Positions 22,001 to 30,287 of a stretch of 64,000 nt of DNA are shown one piece after another. A model generated the notes under the pieces. The model saw nothing but the letters and a program-made list of their open reading frames with translations. It was not told the origin of the DNA and ran no database searches. The position numbers and the translations under genes are program-made. The first letter of the stretch is position 1. The number at the start of each line of letters is the position of its first letter. This DNA comes from Quillaja saponaria (taxonomy: Eukaryota > Streptophyta > Magnoliopsida > Fabales > Quillajaceae), in the NCBI GenBank assembly GCA_029379385.1, contig CM055611.1, positions 11,664,062 to 11,728,061 of the forward strand, in the 5' to 3' direction.

Positions 22001-24738
22001 ATATATGAGAGAGTTTTGCATTGAATCCATTACTGTTGCATAAATTTTTTTGATTCTTTTTTATTTGGGACTTTCTTTTAATTTTAATTAGAGAAAAATT
22101 TAATGTAATGAATTGTGTTTGTTGGACTAGTATGTTATGAATTGTACTTGTTTGATAACTACTATATGATGAGTTTGCTCAATTTATGTTTTTTAGATAA
22201 TTGTATGTTATAAATTATATATATAAAATAAAATTTAAAATTATTTAATTAAACGTATCCTTAACGTATCGTATCCTTGTTTTTAAGAAATTAGTGTATT
22301 CCCGTGTCGGATACGTATCGTATCGGATTCTCGTATCCGTATCCGTGCTTCATAGATGCAAACCAATAGTTATTAATAAATAAAGAGCATTGAGCTGAAA
22401 AGTGCCCTATAGGAGCTATTTAGGACCAGGGTTATTCAAAAGTCTAGTACCAGTCAGGTTCTGTTTGGGCATATCTCTGGGTGCTCTTTTTTGGGGTTTG
22501 AATTCTTCTTGTGATAGTACTTATCTTGTTGGTGTTTTCTGAAAACAAACTACTTGTTTTAGAGGGTGTAAAGTGGCATTTGTGGTGTAGTAAAGACAGC
22601 AAGAATAGAACATAACAATAGCTGTTGTGGTGTAGTAAAGACAGCAAGAATAGAACATAACAGCAGAACAATACCTAAAAGACTAAGAAGATTGAAGTTG
22701 GAAAGGTGATAAGAGATATGAAGGTTGGTAAACCCTTAAATCTGAAATATGATAGTAAATGATTGCCGATTTCAACCATGGGAGGCTATTTATACTAGGG
22801 CTACAGCAAATCTCTGATCTATGCCATTGATTACTTGAGACTGCTTTCTAATCTATGCCATCCAAGCTTAATAAAGGTCACATGCTAGACATGTGACTAC
22901 TAAATAATAATCAGAAACCTAATAACTAAGCAAAGGCTAACATAAGACATAAATTATGAAGAACCCCCAATTTTAAAAATCTTCCACTGTACTGCACTAC
23001 TGTATCATATCATGAATAGTGTTACACTGCAGTAGTGTAATTCATACTCCTACATCTTGTTGCTTCTCATCAAAAGGGTTATTCGTAAGCATTGGAAGGA
23101 ACTAACTTGATGACTCAACTTGTGTTTTTGGGCTTTCACCCCGTTTTTGGCCAAAAACAAAAGGTAAAGAAATAGGATATATTTTCTATTAAACCACAAT
23201 ACTTTTCTTCCAAAAAATGAACAGGGAGATGGAATGGGTGTAGAGTTAATTTTGCAGAATATATAAGGAAAATATATCAGAACACATATAGGATTTTATG
23301 GTTTCTGGGTATCATAGTGAAAAGAAAAGGTGCTTAGATAGGATATGCAAAATTGGAGAGAGCTGTTGGTTATACTTTACTGTGGACTGGAAAGTGATAA
23401 GTAAATTAACATGAGGTAGAAGGAATTTTTCTATTTTTCTTCACCTGATGCTTACTAGTATGAAAAGAGAAAGGATTAAAAGGATTTGAACCCAAAAAAG
23501 GAGTTCACCTCTACTTAAAAACTATGATCTTTGAATTGTTGCTACTATTATTCATTCTGATTAAAAACTAAGCAAATATCTGGGAAAAAATATCAAACAT
23601 CAACAGAGCTTTTTCTACTGCCCTTGGTGTTTTTTTAGAAATCTTACCTGAAACACAGATTTGATGAAGTGGAGATCATAGTTGAGGTTGTAAGAAAGCT
23701 TTTTCTCGTTCGTATATAGTTCTAAAACCTTAAGATGGTTCCGATTGTGAAGGGTTACATTGGGAAAAATGAAGTCTCTACTTCTGTAGTTTCAAGAGAT
23801 GCTTTGGGGTTGTCGCTTTCCTCTGTGCATGTACTGAACTAGTGATATCAATTCTACGGTCATTATTTGCACTGAGTGGTATTGGATGCTGAGTGTACTA
23901 AAGAGGATCTTAATCCAATAATTAAACATTACTCAAGTTCTCATCATGAAAGTTCCTTCTCCCAGTAGGAGAAGATTTCTGATAGAAAATTCAAAAGATA
24001 TCTGAAAAGGGCAAATATAATTCAACTACTTGAGTCAGATAGTCTTTTCTCCTTTTTTAGCTTAGTCTTGCCTTAACTAGAATAAAGATAACTTGTAGAA
24101 GAAAAAATTACCCATGGTTTAAACTGTTAATTCCTTGACTGAAGTACTTTTTTGTTGTTGGGTAGCCCATGAATTTTGTTTTTAATTTGTTTTATTGAAA
24201 GGTGCTTCTTTTTTCCTTTCCTTCTTTTTGAGAGGGGATTTGCACTTGTGAGTTGTGACCTCCTTATGAATTGTGCCTTTCATGGGCATGATCTTGCCAA
24301 AGTTTCCACAATTTGTTACAGCTGACTGTTTTAGTGAAATGTACAAAATACATGGACAATTTAAGCAGTTCTCATCTCGCAACACATGACCTAGTTATCA
24401 CTTTCTGGGAAAAAAAAAAAAAAAAAATCGAAATCAAAACAACAAAGAATAAGGTACTGGACCGGTGCATCAGTTAGGCTCCATGTTTGCGATTAACCAA
24501 GTATGAATTGTTTGTCAACTGTGAAACAATTATGTCAGACTTAAAAGTTGAACATACATTTTCAGTTGCCTATTGATCCTTGTCTGAATACAGCCAAGAT
24601 TTAAGTTTTACAGTATTAAGGTTCTAAAATTTGTGACGCGTGATTTGTTTATTTGATTTGCAGGAAGAAATTGTTGATTTTGTAAAGAATAACATGTGGA
24701 ATCCAGAATATCCGACATTAGTTTACAGGGAAGATTGA
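7349..24738 (+). CDS. NAD-ME1: NAD-dependent malic enzyme, 62-kDa type (NAD-ME1), C-terminal ten exons
   Basis: Catalyses oxidative decarboxylation of malate to pyruvate and CO2 with reduction of NAD+, in the mitochondrial matrix. The plant enzyme pairs a 62-kDa and a 59-kDa subunit. Ten exons join in frame to about 276 residues plus stop: 7349-7460, 11459-11572, 12136-12201, 14464-14536, 14648-14734, 18926-18980, 19059-19130, 20566-20628, 20722-20836, 24664-24738. The family is about 620 residues long, so the N-terminal half, including the malate-binding region and transit peptide, lies outside the window. Visible blocks: AGIGVLNAARKTMARMLGN (end of the NAD-binding loop), IFAMSNPT, GHCNQGNNMYLFPG, and the C-terminal NNMWNPEYPTLVY. 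The GVLNAARK word is typical of the 62-kDa rather than the 59-kDa subunit. No stop or frameshift interrupts the joined exons, so the gene looks functional. The gene name rests on remembered family sequence, not a database search. Confidence 0.93.
8177..8710 (+). mobile_element. RTE-clade LINE C-terminal remnant
   Basis: The plus strand reads DCRVRLMLKDKFYRTPYYAL, then, after frame breaks, APIEENHLRWFDCVHRRDV near 8560-8630 and GRPKTI-like residues. This order (KLKGKFYRT, then MRENRLRWFGHVQRRP, then GRPKKTW) is the known C-terminal tail of plant RTE-type endonuclease-reverse transcriptases. It is heavily decayed and lies inside a NAD-ME1 intron. Confidence 0.65.
8770..8921 (-). repeat. 3' LTR of TRIM-like element
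   Basis: About 152 bp. It matches the other LTR along its length apart from scattered substitutions. The first base of the expected 5' TG appears changed (AGTTAG in place of TGTTAG on the minus strand). Confidence 0.8.
9383..9449 (-). repeat. 33-bp unit repeated twice next to the TRIM primer site
   Basis: Two near-identical copies containing GGGCTTGGGTTTCAAACTTG, one starting at about 9384 and one at about 9417. They lie directly inside the 5' LTR of the TRIM-like element. Confidence 0.8.
9446..9457 (-). other. TRIM primer-binding site (initiator Met tRNA)
   Basis: The minus strand reads TGATATCAGAGC immediately after the LTR end TTTACA. It matches the common plant primer site TGGTATCAGAGC with one change. 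Confidence 0.8.
9458..9729 (-). repeat. 5' LTR of TRIM-like element, split by a SINE
   Basis: The LTR is enlarged to 272 bp by a 107-bp insertion plus its target duplication. With these removed it is about 151 bp, the size of the other LTR. Confidence 0.8.
9566..9672 (+). mobile_element. SINE insertion in the TRIM LTR
   Basis: A 107-bp segment ending in about 18 A. It is flanked by near-identical repeats AGACTTCGACATCTA (9551-9565) and AGACTCGACATCTA (9672-9685). The start has CTTGTGATCTAGTGGCACC, resembling a tRNA-derived A box, and GTTAGAGTTTGGCC is a possible B box. The other LTR lacks the segment, which confirms an insertion. The SINE family is not identified. Confidence 0.8.
9735..10200 (-). 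mobile_element. Ty1/copia reverse transcriptase remnant
   Basis: The minus-strand piece 9745-9954 reads KYVIDLLEETSMLGYRPANT and then EKYRRLVGKLTSYI. These match the copia RT end (KYVLDLLKETGMLGCKPADTP ... YQRLVGKLIYLS). Upstream (9960-10180) broken frames give HTMFIKHCDGKI and IEVARS. A copia-type purine tract next to the TRIM boundary suggests the TRIM inserted close to the copia 3' end. Confidence 0.8.
11459..11572 (+). CDS. NAD-ME1: NAD-ME1 exon b
   Basis: 38 codons in phase 0, from GLITEERENIDPDALPFA to EGASLEEV. Acceptor CATATTAG. The donor is GTG|GTTCGT, weaker than usual but the only GT that keeps the expected EEVVKQVKPD junction with the next exon. Confidence 0.9.
11573..12135 (+). 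other. Intron, 563 bp
   Basis: Ordinary AT-rich intron with no recognisable mobile element. Confidence 0.8.
12136..12201 (+). CDS. NAD-ME1: NAD-ME1 exon c
   Basis: 22 codons reading VKQVKPDVLLGLSAVGGLF then SKE. Acceptor AAACCAG and donor GAG|GTATGC. Part of the NAD-binding domain. Confidence 0.92.
12202..14463 (+). other. Intron, 2.3 kb
   Basis: No coding sequence recognised. Contains a TA/GTAT microsatellite near 13060-13105 and a run of about 23 A at 14331-14353, possibly the tail of an unrecognised retroelement. Confidence 0.7.
13058..13106 (+). repeat. (TA)n-(GTAT)n microsatellite
   Basis: About ten TA repeats followed by five GTAT units, in a NAD-ME1 intron. Confidence 0.9.
14464..14536 (+). 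CDS. NAD-ME1: NAD-ME1 exon d
   Basis: Encodes VLEALKGSTSTRPAIFAM then SNPTTN and the first base of the next codon. The IFAMSNPT block carries the conserved Asn-Pro of malic enzymes near the dinucleotide. Donor ATG|GTATAT. Confidence 0.93.
14648..14734 (+). CDS. NAD-ME1: NAD-ME1 exon e
   Basis: Completes Ala and encodes ECTPEEAFSIVGENIIFASG then SPFNDVNL. Acceptor TTAACAG, donor TTG|GTACGT. The preceding intron is only 111 bp. Confidence 0.93.
15110..15310 (+). repeat. Fragment resembling the 'GGATACGG' Mutator-like family
   Basis: Begins GAAGCACGGATACGGCC and continues with many GATACG/GTATC words, as does the element at 21178-22354. A matching opposite end was not found, so it is probably one end of a decayed copy. 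Confidence 0.5.
16120..16826 (+). mobile_element. Ty1/copia remnant up to the polypurine tract
   Basis: Near 16250-16350 the plus strand reads VFGCAFFCMILEKK and then LELDPRALKCNF, matching the copia integrase tail (VFGCTCFVH ... KLDPKSLKCIFLGY). Downstream frames are broken. A purine-rich AAGGGGGG at about 16818-16825 followed by TGTAATGTAAG at 16827 looks like a polypurine tract and 3' LTR start. Confidence 0.5.
16827..18850 (+). repeat. Probable LTR and other repeat-derived sequence
   Basis: Starts TGTAATGTAAG after a purine tract and has an AATTAATAAG polyadenylation-like word near 16990-17000. The LTR end was not located. From 17140 to 17330 and again 17590-17660 the sequence is GC-rich with repeated CTCAGGCG/CCTAGG words, including the palindrome CCTAGGTGCGCCTAGG. 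No family assigned and no gene seen. Confidence 0.35.
18497..18598 (+). repeat. Three perfect 34-bp tandem repeats
   Basis: Units at 18497-18530, 18531-18564 and 18565-18598, each starting TAACATTAAGTGCTTTTATC. They are identical, so the expansion is recent compared with the surrounding decayed repeat. Confidence 0.95.
18926..18980 (+). CDS. NAD-ME1: NAD-ME1 exon f
   Basis: Encodes GNGRIGHCNQGNNMYLFP plus two bases of Gly. The NQGNN...FPG block is the strongly conserved C-terminal part of the malic enzyme NAD domain. Acceptor TTGCACAG; donor GG|GTTAGC. Confidence 0.93.
19059..19130 (+). CDS. NAD-ME1: NAD-ME1 exon g
   Basis: Encodes IGLGTLLSGSRVISDGML then QAAAE and part of Cys. Acceptor CGTTGCAG; donor TG|GTATGA. 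The intron before it is only 78 bp. Confidence 0.93.
19691..19885 (-). mobile_element. Short 5'-truncated LINE or similar with target duplication
   Basis: About 195 bp beginning with a long T run on the plus strand (an A tail on the minus strand), preceded on the minus strand by a TACTTCTCTTCTTCCTTAAT-type LINE 3' end. AGGAAATGTCC (19680-19690) and AGGAAATATCC (19886-19896) flank it and look like a target-site duplication with one change. Confidence 0.55.
20222..20430. mobile_element. Stowaway-like MITE
   Basis: 209 bp flanked by TA. The right end, read inward, is CTCCTTCCATCCCAAATTAAGTGTC, close to the Tc1/mariner-type Stowaway terminus (CTCCCTCCGTCCCAAA...). The left end CTTCCTAGTCC matches it only roughly. 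Confidence 0.5.
20566..20628 (+). CDS. NAD-ME1: NAD-ME1 exon h
   Basis: Completes Cys and encodes LAEYMTEEEVVNGIIYPSIS plus two bases of Arg. Acceptor AATGCAG; donor AG|GTAGAC. Confidence 0.93.
20722..20836 (+). CDS. NAD-ME1: NAD-ME1 exon i
   Basis: Encodes the end of Arg, then IRDITKEVAAAVIKEAIKED and LAEGYRDMDARELRKLNK. Acceptor TTTTCAG; donor AAG|GTATAT. The preceding intron is 93 bp. Confidence 0.93.
21178..22354. mobile_element. Non-autonomous Mutator-like element with 10-bp TSD
   Basis: GATGCAAACC flanks both ends (21168-21177 and 22355-22364). The ends are short imperfect inverted repeats: left TCTAAAGCACCGATAC, right (reverse complement) TATGAAGCACGGATAC. A 9-10 bp duplication favours Mutator-like over hAT (8 bp). 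No transposase ORF is visible. The interior near 21305-21415 is a tandem array of GACACGGCTCGGATACG-type words. The middle part (about 21430-22200) is of unknown origin. Confidence 0.75.
21305..21415. repeat. Minisatellite of GGATACGGCT-GACACGGCTC units
   Basis: At least five copies of a roughly 20-bp unit alternating CGGATACGG and GACACGGCTC words, adjoining the left terminus of the Mutator-like element. Confidence 0.85.
22580..22662 (+). repeat. 45-bp tandem duplication
   Basis: The 38-bp word beginning TTGTGGTGTAGTAAAGACAG occurs at 22580 and 22625 with no changes. Confidence 0.9.
24664..24738 (+). CDS. NAD-ME1: NAD-ME1 last exon with stop
   Basis: Encodes EEIVDFVKNNMWNPEYPTLV then YRED and TGA at 24736-24738. 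The NNMWNPEYPTLVY end is the usual C-terminus of the plant 62-kDa subunit. Acceptor ATTTGCAG. Confidence 0.94.
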   Translation, partial: EEIVDFVKNNMWNPEYPTLVYRED

Positions 24739-26098
24739 TCTCTCCACCCTTTGACATATATATAATCAATTGTTTTGTATTAATTATATGTATTAATTAC
24801 ATGTGTGTACAAGTAATTTATCAGATGACTAATGTTCCTCTTCCATTTTGAGCTTCTATCCTTGTCTCCTGATTTCTATTCAATACGCTGTTGGTTTCTA
24901 CTGTGTTGTAGAAGTACATTAACAGTGTGTTTAGAATCTCAATATTATAGAATTCAATTTAATCTAAACGAATTTCATATTTATGTTTGGAATAAATCAA
25001 TTACTGTACACTATAAATAAATAATTTCAAAATAATGTTTTATTTAATTTTGAATTTCACACAAAATAGGACTAATTTTATTTGAGATTTATAAGTGGTG
25101 ATCAGACATTCAATGAAAGTTTTATCTTTATAATTTTTTACACTTTAATTCTTATTATTTTTCACACAATAAATAATAATTTTACTGTTATTATTTTATA
25201 CAGCATAATTGACACTTTTATTCTTACTATTTTTAAATGATAATTTTTTTTTCTTATTTTTATTATAATTTTTTATTTCTCACGCAATAAATGACAATTT
25301 TATTCTTATTTCCAAATCTTATGACACTTTTATACTTATTAGGTTTTGCAACTTAAATGGCACTCTACCTTATTATTAACTACATTTTTTTTTATATATA
25401 ATTGCTTGAATTGTACATTTAGTACATTTGAGAATTAAATAAAATTTTATAACCATTCATTTTATTCAAATGAAAGAGTACAATTCAAATAAATTAAGTT
25501 GTAGAATTAAATAAAAATTATAATATTGATTTGCTGCACTTGCATTGGATTAGATAACTATCTTTTTAACTTAGCCCATTTGGTTCTATTACCCCACCAT
25601 GTTGGCTTGTTGAACTAATAAATAACTTGGTGCAAATACTTCCCCAAGTTCCTCAATGCCAGGTTTTATTTTTTCTTACTTTCTTTATAGCTTGCTTGTT
25701 CCAGTCTTTTTATTTTATTTTTTATTTTTGAGGGAAAACATAAATGATTTCAGATATTAAAATCACTTTCAATCATAATTTCAACATCAAGGGGAGCATT
25801 CTCCACCCATTTACAATCAATATGCCTGGTCAGAAAATTTGTGGCAAGATAATGAGCAACTCTGTTGCCATTCCTCTGTGTGCGAAGCCTTGAATGACCG
25901 AAACATGAATTACATTTCCATTTTAGTTAGCAAATAATAACTGAGTTACTTATTAGGTTCATTAGTCAACTCCTTTCATAAACTACCAAACTAGTATTTA
26001 CCAACTTGAAACTTAAGTATCAATATTTCTTCTTTGTTCACCAAGTTATACATAGCTTACAAATTCACTGAGTCCCTTTTTATGAATATAACCAGAGA
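24739..26098. other. NAD-ME1 3' flank and AT-rich MITE-like repeats
   Basis: The 3' UTR begins here; no unambiguous polyadenylation signal could be chosen. From about 24915 the text GTGTGTTTAGAATCTCA... resembles the terminus at 53688 (GTGTGTTTGGAACC), so an old MITE-like copy of that family may occupy 24915-25540. No gene seen. Confidence 0.4.
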
Positions 26099-26103
26099 CT
26101 ATT

Positions 26104-27505
26104 TGTTCTAGATTTTATCATGCAAGTGCACTTACTGTAACAAGTAATATAGAGTAAAGTGTCGATCCCACAAGTAATTACTAATACAACTTTGCTAATT
26201 ACTAAAATTAGCACAATCCTAATTTTATCCCAACAAACAAAATGGAATTGAAAATCAAATTTAAACTAATGGCAAATTAAACTTTATAATATAATGGAGA
26301 AAAACCTAGAATCACAGTTTTCCTTAACACTTCACTTGAATTGTTTTTATTTTTTCATGCTTCATAATTGGATCGAGTTTTAACTTAGGATTCTAATTCA
26401 ATAAGTATCTTTCGAATTGCTTATAATATTACTTCGCTTAACCAATTTACTATATGTCTATGAGAATTAAATTAAGCAAGATTTTTTAAGATTAGACCTA
26501 ATTTAGCTACACAAGGTATGCAAGTATATTTCTATCTTACATACAAATCAAATTCACTCAATGCATGTGAATGAATTCAAACAAGTGCTATTTCAATCAA
26601 AGCTCACACTAAACTCTCTTTCCCAAGTTTGTTTAGGTTACCAAATCAATCTAATGGGTAGCTAATCAACTAGAATCAATAAGTATAGAATGAAATAAAC
26701 AAGTCAAATTTCAAAATCTAATCAATTAATAATAAAATTAATTCAAACTACATGTAGAGTTCCATTGCAATCCTAGAAACTAATTTAGTTCATGCTACCT
26801 ACTGTTAACATAAACTCAAACAAGTTCAATGAAGCAAATACAAGAAAACTAAAGAAAGTTGTAGGAAAAGAGAAAACTAGAAAGATGTCGATCTTCAAGG
26901 TTTAATTATCCAAGCTCCTCTTGCCTCCTTGCATTCTTGATAACCCTTATATTTAGAATTTCTTAATTCCATTGTGTGTTTTGAATCCCTAAGCTTTTCC
27001 TTTCTTATAGGCCTTAAAACCCTAAGTTAAAGTTCCATTTGGACTAGATTTATTAGGCCAACACTGCAACGCTACTATTCTAGTGTTGTGGCCCTCACAT
27101 CAGAGTAATTTTTGAAGAAGGTTAAAGGTTGTTGGCACTGTGGCGCCCTTTTTTCGGTGCTGTGATCACGACTAGACAGTGAATTGGGCAATGGTACTAA
27201 TGCTGCCAGCTTTCTAGCGTTGTGGTGCTCGATGAGCTAGACTCCTGATTCCTTTACAATTTGACTTCAAATAGGGCTATTGGCTACATTGTACCTTCAA
27301 AACACACAAACTAAGTTAATAAGGATTAGGACTCTTATTTAAACCTAAATCCCATCCATAATCAACTAGAATAAACATCCTATAGTTATAATGACTAAAA
27401 TAAGTAGAAAACTAAAAGTTAAACAATTCTAAAGTAAAACTTAAGAATATAGCCAATTTAAATTATCAAAATGATGTAAAATAAGTCTATTTCATAGACT
27501 TATCA
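26104..27505 (-). repeat. 3' LTR of gypsy element D
   Basis: Matches 41356-42780 along its length with many substitutions and small indels (for example the shared word AACAAGTAATATAGAGTAAAG). Plus-strand start TGTTCTAGATTTTATC, end CATAGACTTATCA. The minus-strand purine tract AAGTTTAGGAGTG lies directly to the right. Confidence 0.88.
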
Positions 27506-28690
27506 CACTCCTAAACTTAAGATTTATTAGTCTTTGATCAATAGTAAAATAAAGCAAAATTAAAAATGACTAGTCAAAGATGCATTACACTAAAATAATG
27601 ATATCCCAACATATCATCAAAAGTTTTTCATAATCTTGACTTAATGTTAACCAAAGGTATCATCTAAAGTCATGATTTAACTCAAAAGCAAACATCATTT
27701 TCAAATGGATTTTTAGTATGTGTGTGAATGATTTTTTTACGAAGAAATGCATGCAATAGGGATAGGTTTATGTTTATGTAAAATCTAGCTTAGCACTTGA
27801 TCCTTATAGGTTTGCTTTTCAACTTTTCCTCCACTCATGTAGACTACCACCAAGTAATACTTTTTTTATTTGCCCAGCCCTTATCACACCCCCAAACTTA
27901 TTTCATTTTGTTGTGAATATTGGGGTGATCATGAAGCACAAATATATATATGATTTTCAATTTTTTACCATAATTTCATTCTCTCTCCTTTAAATAGCAT
28001 AACTTAATATATACTTAGAATAATCAAAACGCTTAAGAGCAAGGGTTCAAACTAGAATTTAAAAATAACGGTTAAGCAAAAATTATGGGTGACCAAGAAA
28101 AAAATAAAATTAGACTTAATGGGGTATAATATATAACATGGTTAGCTTGAAAGGCTCAAATGGTCCAAAGATGATCTAAATCATGTCATTAACTTGGTTT
28201 TCTCTATGATTTCGTCTCAAGAGAGCATCAAATAAATTCTAGCTAAATCATGTCCAAACTTAAGACAAACGTTGTCCTCAATGTTAAAATAGAAAAATGA
28301 ATAAAGATAAAAGAACTCCCCTGTCATTGAAGCAAGGTGAAGAGAATGCAAATCCTAGTCCTCATTATCATTCGTAGTGCCCAAGTTAGTAGGAGGTGGC
28401 TCGGGATTTATTGGCTGCATGTTGGGAGCTACGACTCTAGCTTTTTGGCGTTACTGGGATGCACGAGCTGGTGCCGTGGCACCAAATGGTCGATATTTGG
28501 GTTGCGCTCTCTAAGCCATGGCCCCAAAACCACTGTTTTGTGATTTCGTGAACTGTTGTGTTTGTATTTCTGGTGATTATATGTTTTACCTACAAGAAAA
28601 ACAAGAGAACTTAATAAAAGTACTTTAAACAAAATCAAAATTGAACTTGAAAACAAAAAGTGAAAAGTTTAGAAAGCTTAGGCTGCCTCC
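27506..28690 (-). other. Element D 3' non-coding region
   Basis: Between the integrase tail and the 3' LTR. A second purine-tract-like word, AAGTTTGGGGGTGTG on the minus strand, occurs near 27886-27900. No coding sequence recognised. Confidence 0.5.
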
Positions 28691-28960
28691 CAAGAGTGAT
28701 TGATTTTTAGTCATCGGCTTGACTTGTCATACTTATCCCATGTCGCTTAGAGTGATGGAGGCCTCATGGTGATTGCCCTCCCAAAAGTGCTTGAACATCT
28801 TCTTATTCCTCTTGTACCTTATACTTAAGTTGGTATCGACTAACTTATTAATTCCATAAGGAATTGTCTTAGTAAAGCTTAAAGACCCGGACTATCTAGA
28901 CTTGAGCTTTCCCAATTTTACATTCAACCACTTAATGATATCCTTCTTGATAGAGTTAAT
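28691..28960 (-). pseudogene. Gypsy D integrase C-terminal remnant
   Basis: The minus strand reads LGKLKSR-SG-LSFTKTIPYG near 28830-28920 and then ITLGRQP-like residues near 28690-28720. These match the integrase end PGKLKSRWSGPF...VFPYG and the LLGRQP tail seen in Athila/Tat-type elements. The integrase catalytic core is absent. Confidence 0.6.
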
Positions 28961-29455
28961 TCAGCGTTTATGTTTCATGGTTGCTTTGTGGTTGGATTCC
29001 AATAGGGTTTTTGTGTGTTTTGGCATTGATTCACTTTTAGTGCATTTCGCTCAATAAAAGATGGTTTAGTAGTTAGAGGGTGCTTTAAATTCAAGGATGT
29101 CTTAAGAGGATCAATGGGAGTGATGTGTTTAACCCTTTCATACGTAGTTCCATTTAACACACCAATTGCAAAACATTCCCCAGATTATGAAGGAAACTTC
29201 ATAGCCTTGAAAACATTAAACTTTACCTCTTGGTCTTGAACTTTCATAATAAAACCTCCTTTTTGCACATCAATAAGAGTTCTACCAGTGGTTAGGAATA
29301 GTCTCTCCAAAATAATGGGTATTTTCTTATCCTCCTCCATGTCAAGTACAATGAAGTTGGTTAGGCAAATTAATTTATCCACTTTTACTAACACATTTTC
29401 TATAGTTCTTCTTGGATAAGTGTAAGAGTAGTTCGCAAGTTGTAAGGTCACAAAG
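28961..29455 (-). pseudogene. Gypsy D aspartic protease and pol N-terminus
   Basis: Minus-strand piece 29185-29451 reads LQLANYSYTYPRRTIENVLV, then VDKLICLTNFIVLDMEEDKK, then LTTGRTLIDVQKGG. This matches the gypsy protease domain after its active-site DSG (LQLADRSIKYPRG...VLDMEED...RPFLATGRALIDV). The next piece, 28975-29160, has THERVK- and DPLKTSL-like linker residues. The reverse transcriptase that should follow is deleted at about 28940-28980. Confidence 0.85.
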
Positions 29456-30287
29456 GTTGATTAACTTTCTCTAAACCAAGTTTCTAATAAATGGATTATG
29501 GTATTAGGTTGACACTTGCTCCCAAATCATATAAAAATCTACCAACAAACTTAACCAATGGTGATTGGAATATTGAAGCTCTTTAGGTCTTTTAAGTTTT
29601 AGTGGGATTTCTTTTAAAGGATAGCACTACACTCTTTTCTCAAGGCTACAGTTTCATACTCACCTAGCCTCCTATTTTTAGACAAGATGTCTTTCATGAA
29701 CTTGATATAGTTACTTATTCCAAAGCTTTAGCAAAAGGAATGTTGATATGAAATACTTCTAAAAATTTCTGTAATTGGTTGTTAAGTTTTTTCTTTTGAA
29801 ACTGTTGAGGGAAAGGTAATGGTGGATAGGTGTGAGTCTTTTTCTTTTGAACTTGGTCTTCTTTCTTTTCACTCACTATTTCCTCTTCAACTGGCCTACA
29901 TGAAGAATCAGCTTGCTTGTTAGGCCTTATACCTCTTTTTCACTCCTTAGCATAATTGCCTTACAGTGCTCAATTCCTCTTTCTCCTCTTCTTGGATTCG
30001 TTTCAGTTATCACTCGGCATAGTATCTTGAGGTCGATTTTTAATGGCATTGGCTAGCTGCCATATTTGTCTCTCAAGGGTTCTAAGTGAAGCTGCTTGAC
30101 TTTGAATTATAGAATCAGAATTAGACATATATTACATGAACACGTCTTTCAAGGGTGGTCTCTTTTCTAGTGTAGGGGTCCTTGCTTATGACTGAAAACA
30201 ACGCGGATAGGTGGCCTTTGCTTTAGAGGACTGCCTTTGATTATTCCATAAAAAAATTAGTGTGATTACTTCAGCTCGGATTAAAGT
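29456..30287 (-). pseudogene. Gypsy D gag C-terminal half
   Basis: The minus strand, with frameshifts, reads PFPQQFQKKKLNNQLQKFLE, INIPFAKALE, and then QAASLRTLERQIWQLANAI. These are typical of Athila/Tat-type gag ahead of the protease. It is separated from the N-terminal half (40330-41040) by the two nested insertions. Confidence 0.8.

Larger units (their letters stand above)
20837..24663 (+). other. Last intron, 3.8 kb
   Basis: Contains a Mutator-like element (21178-22354) and a 45-bp tandem duplication; the rest (22663-24663) has an A run at 24411-24427 and no recognised gene or element. Confidence 0.75.
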
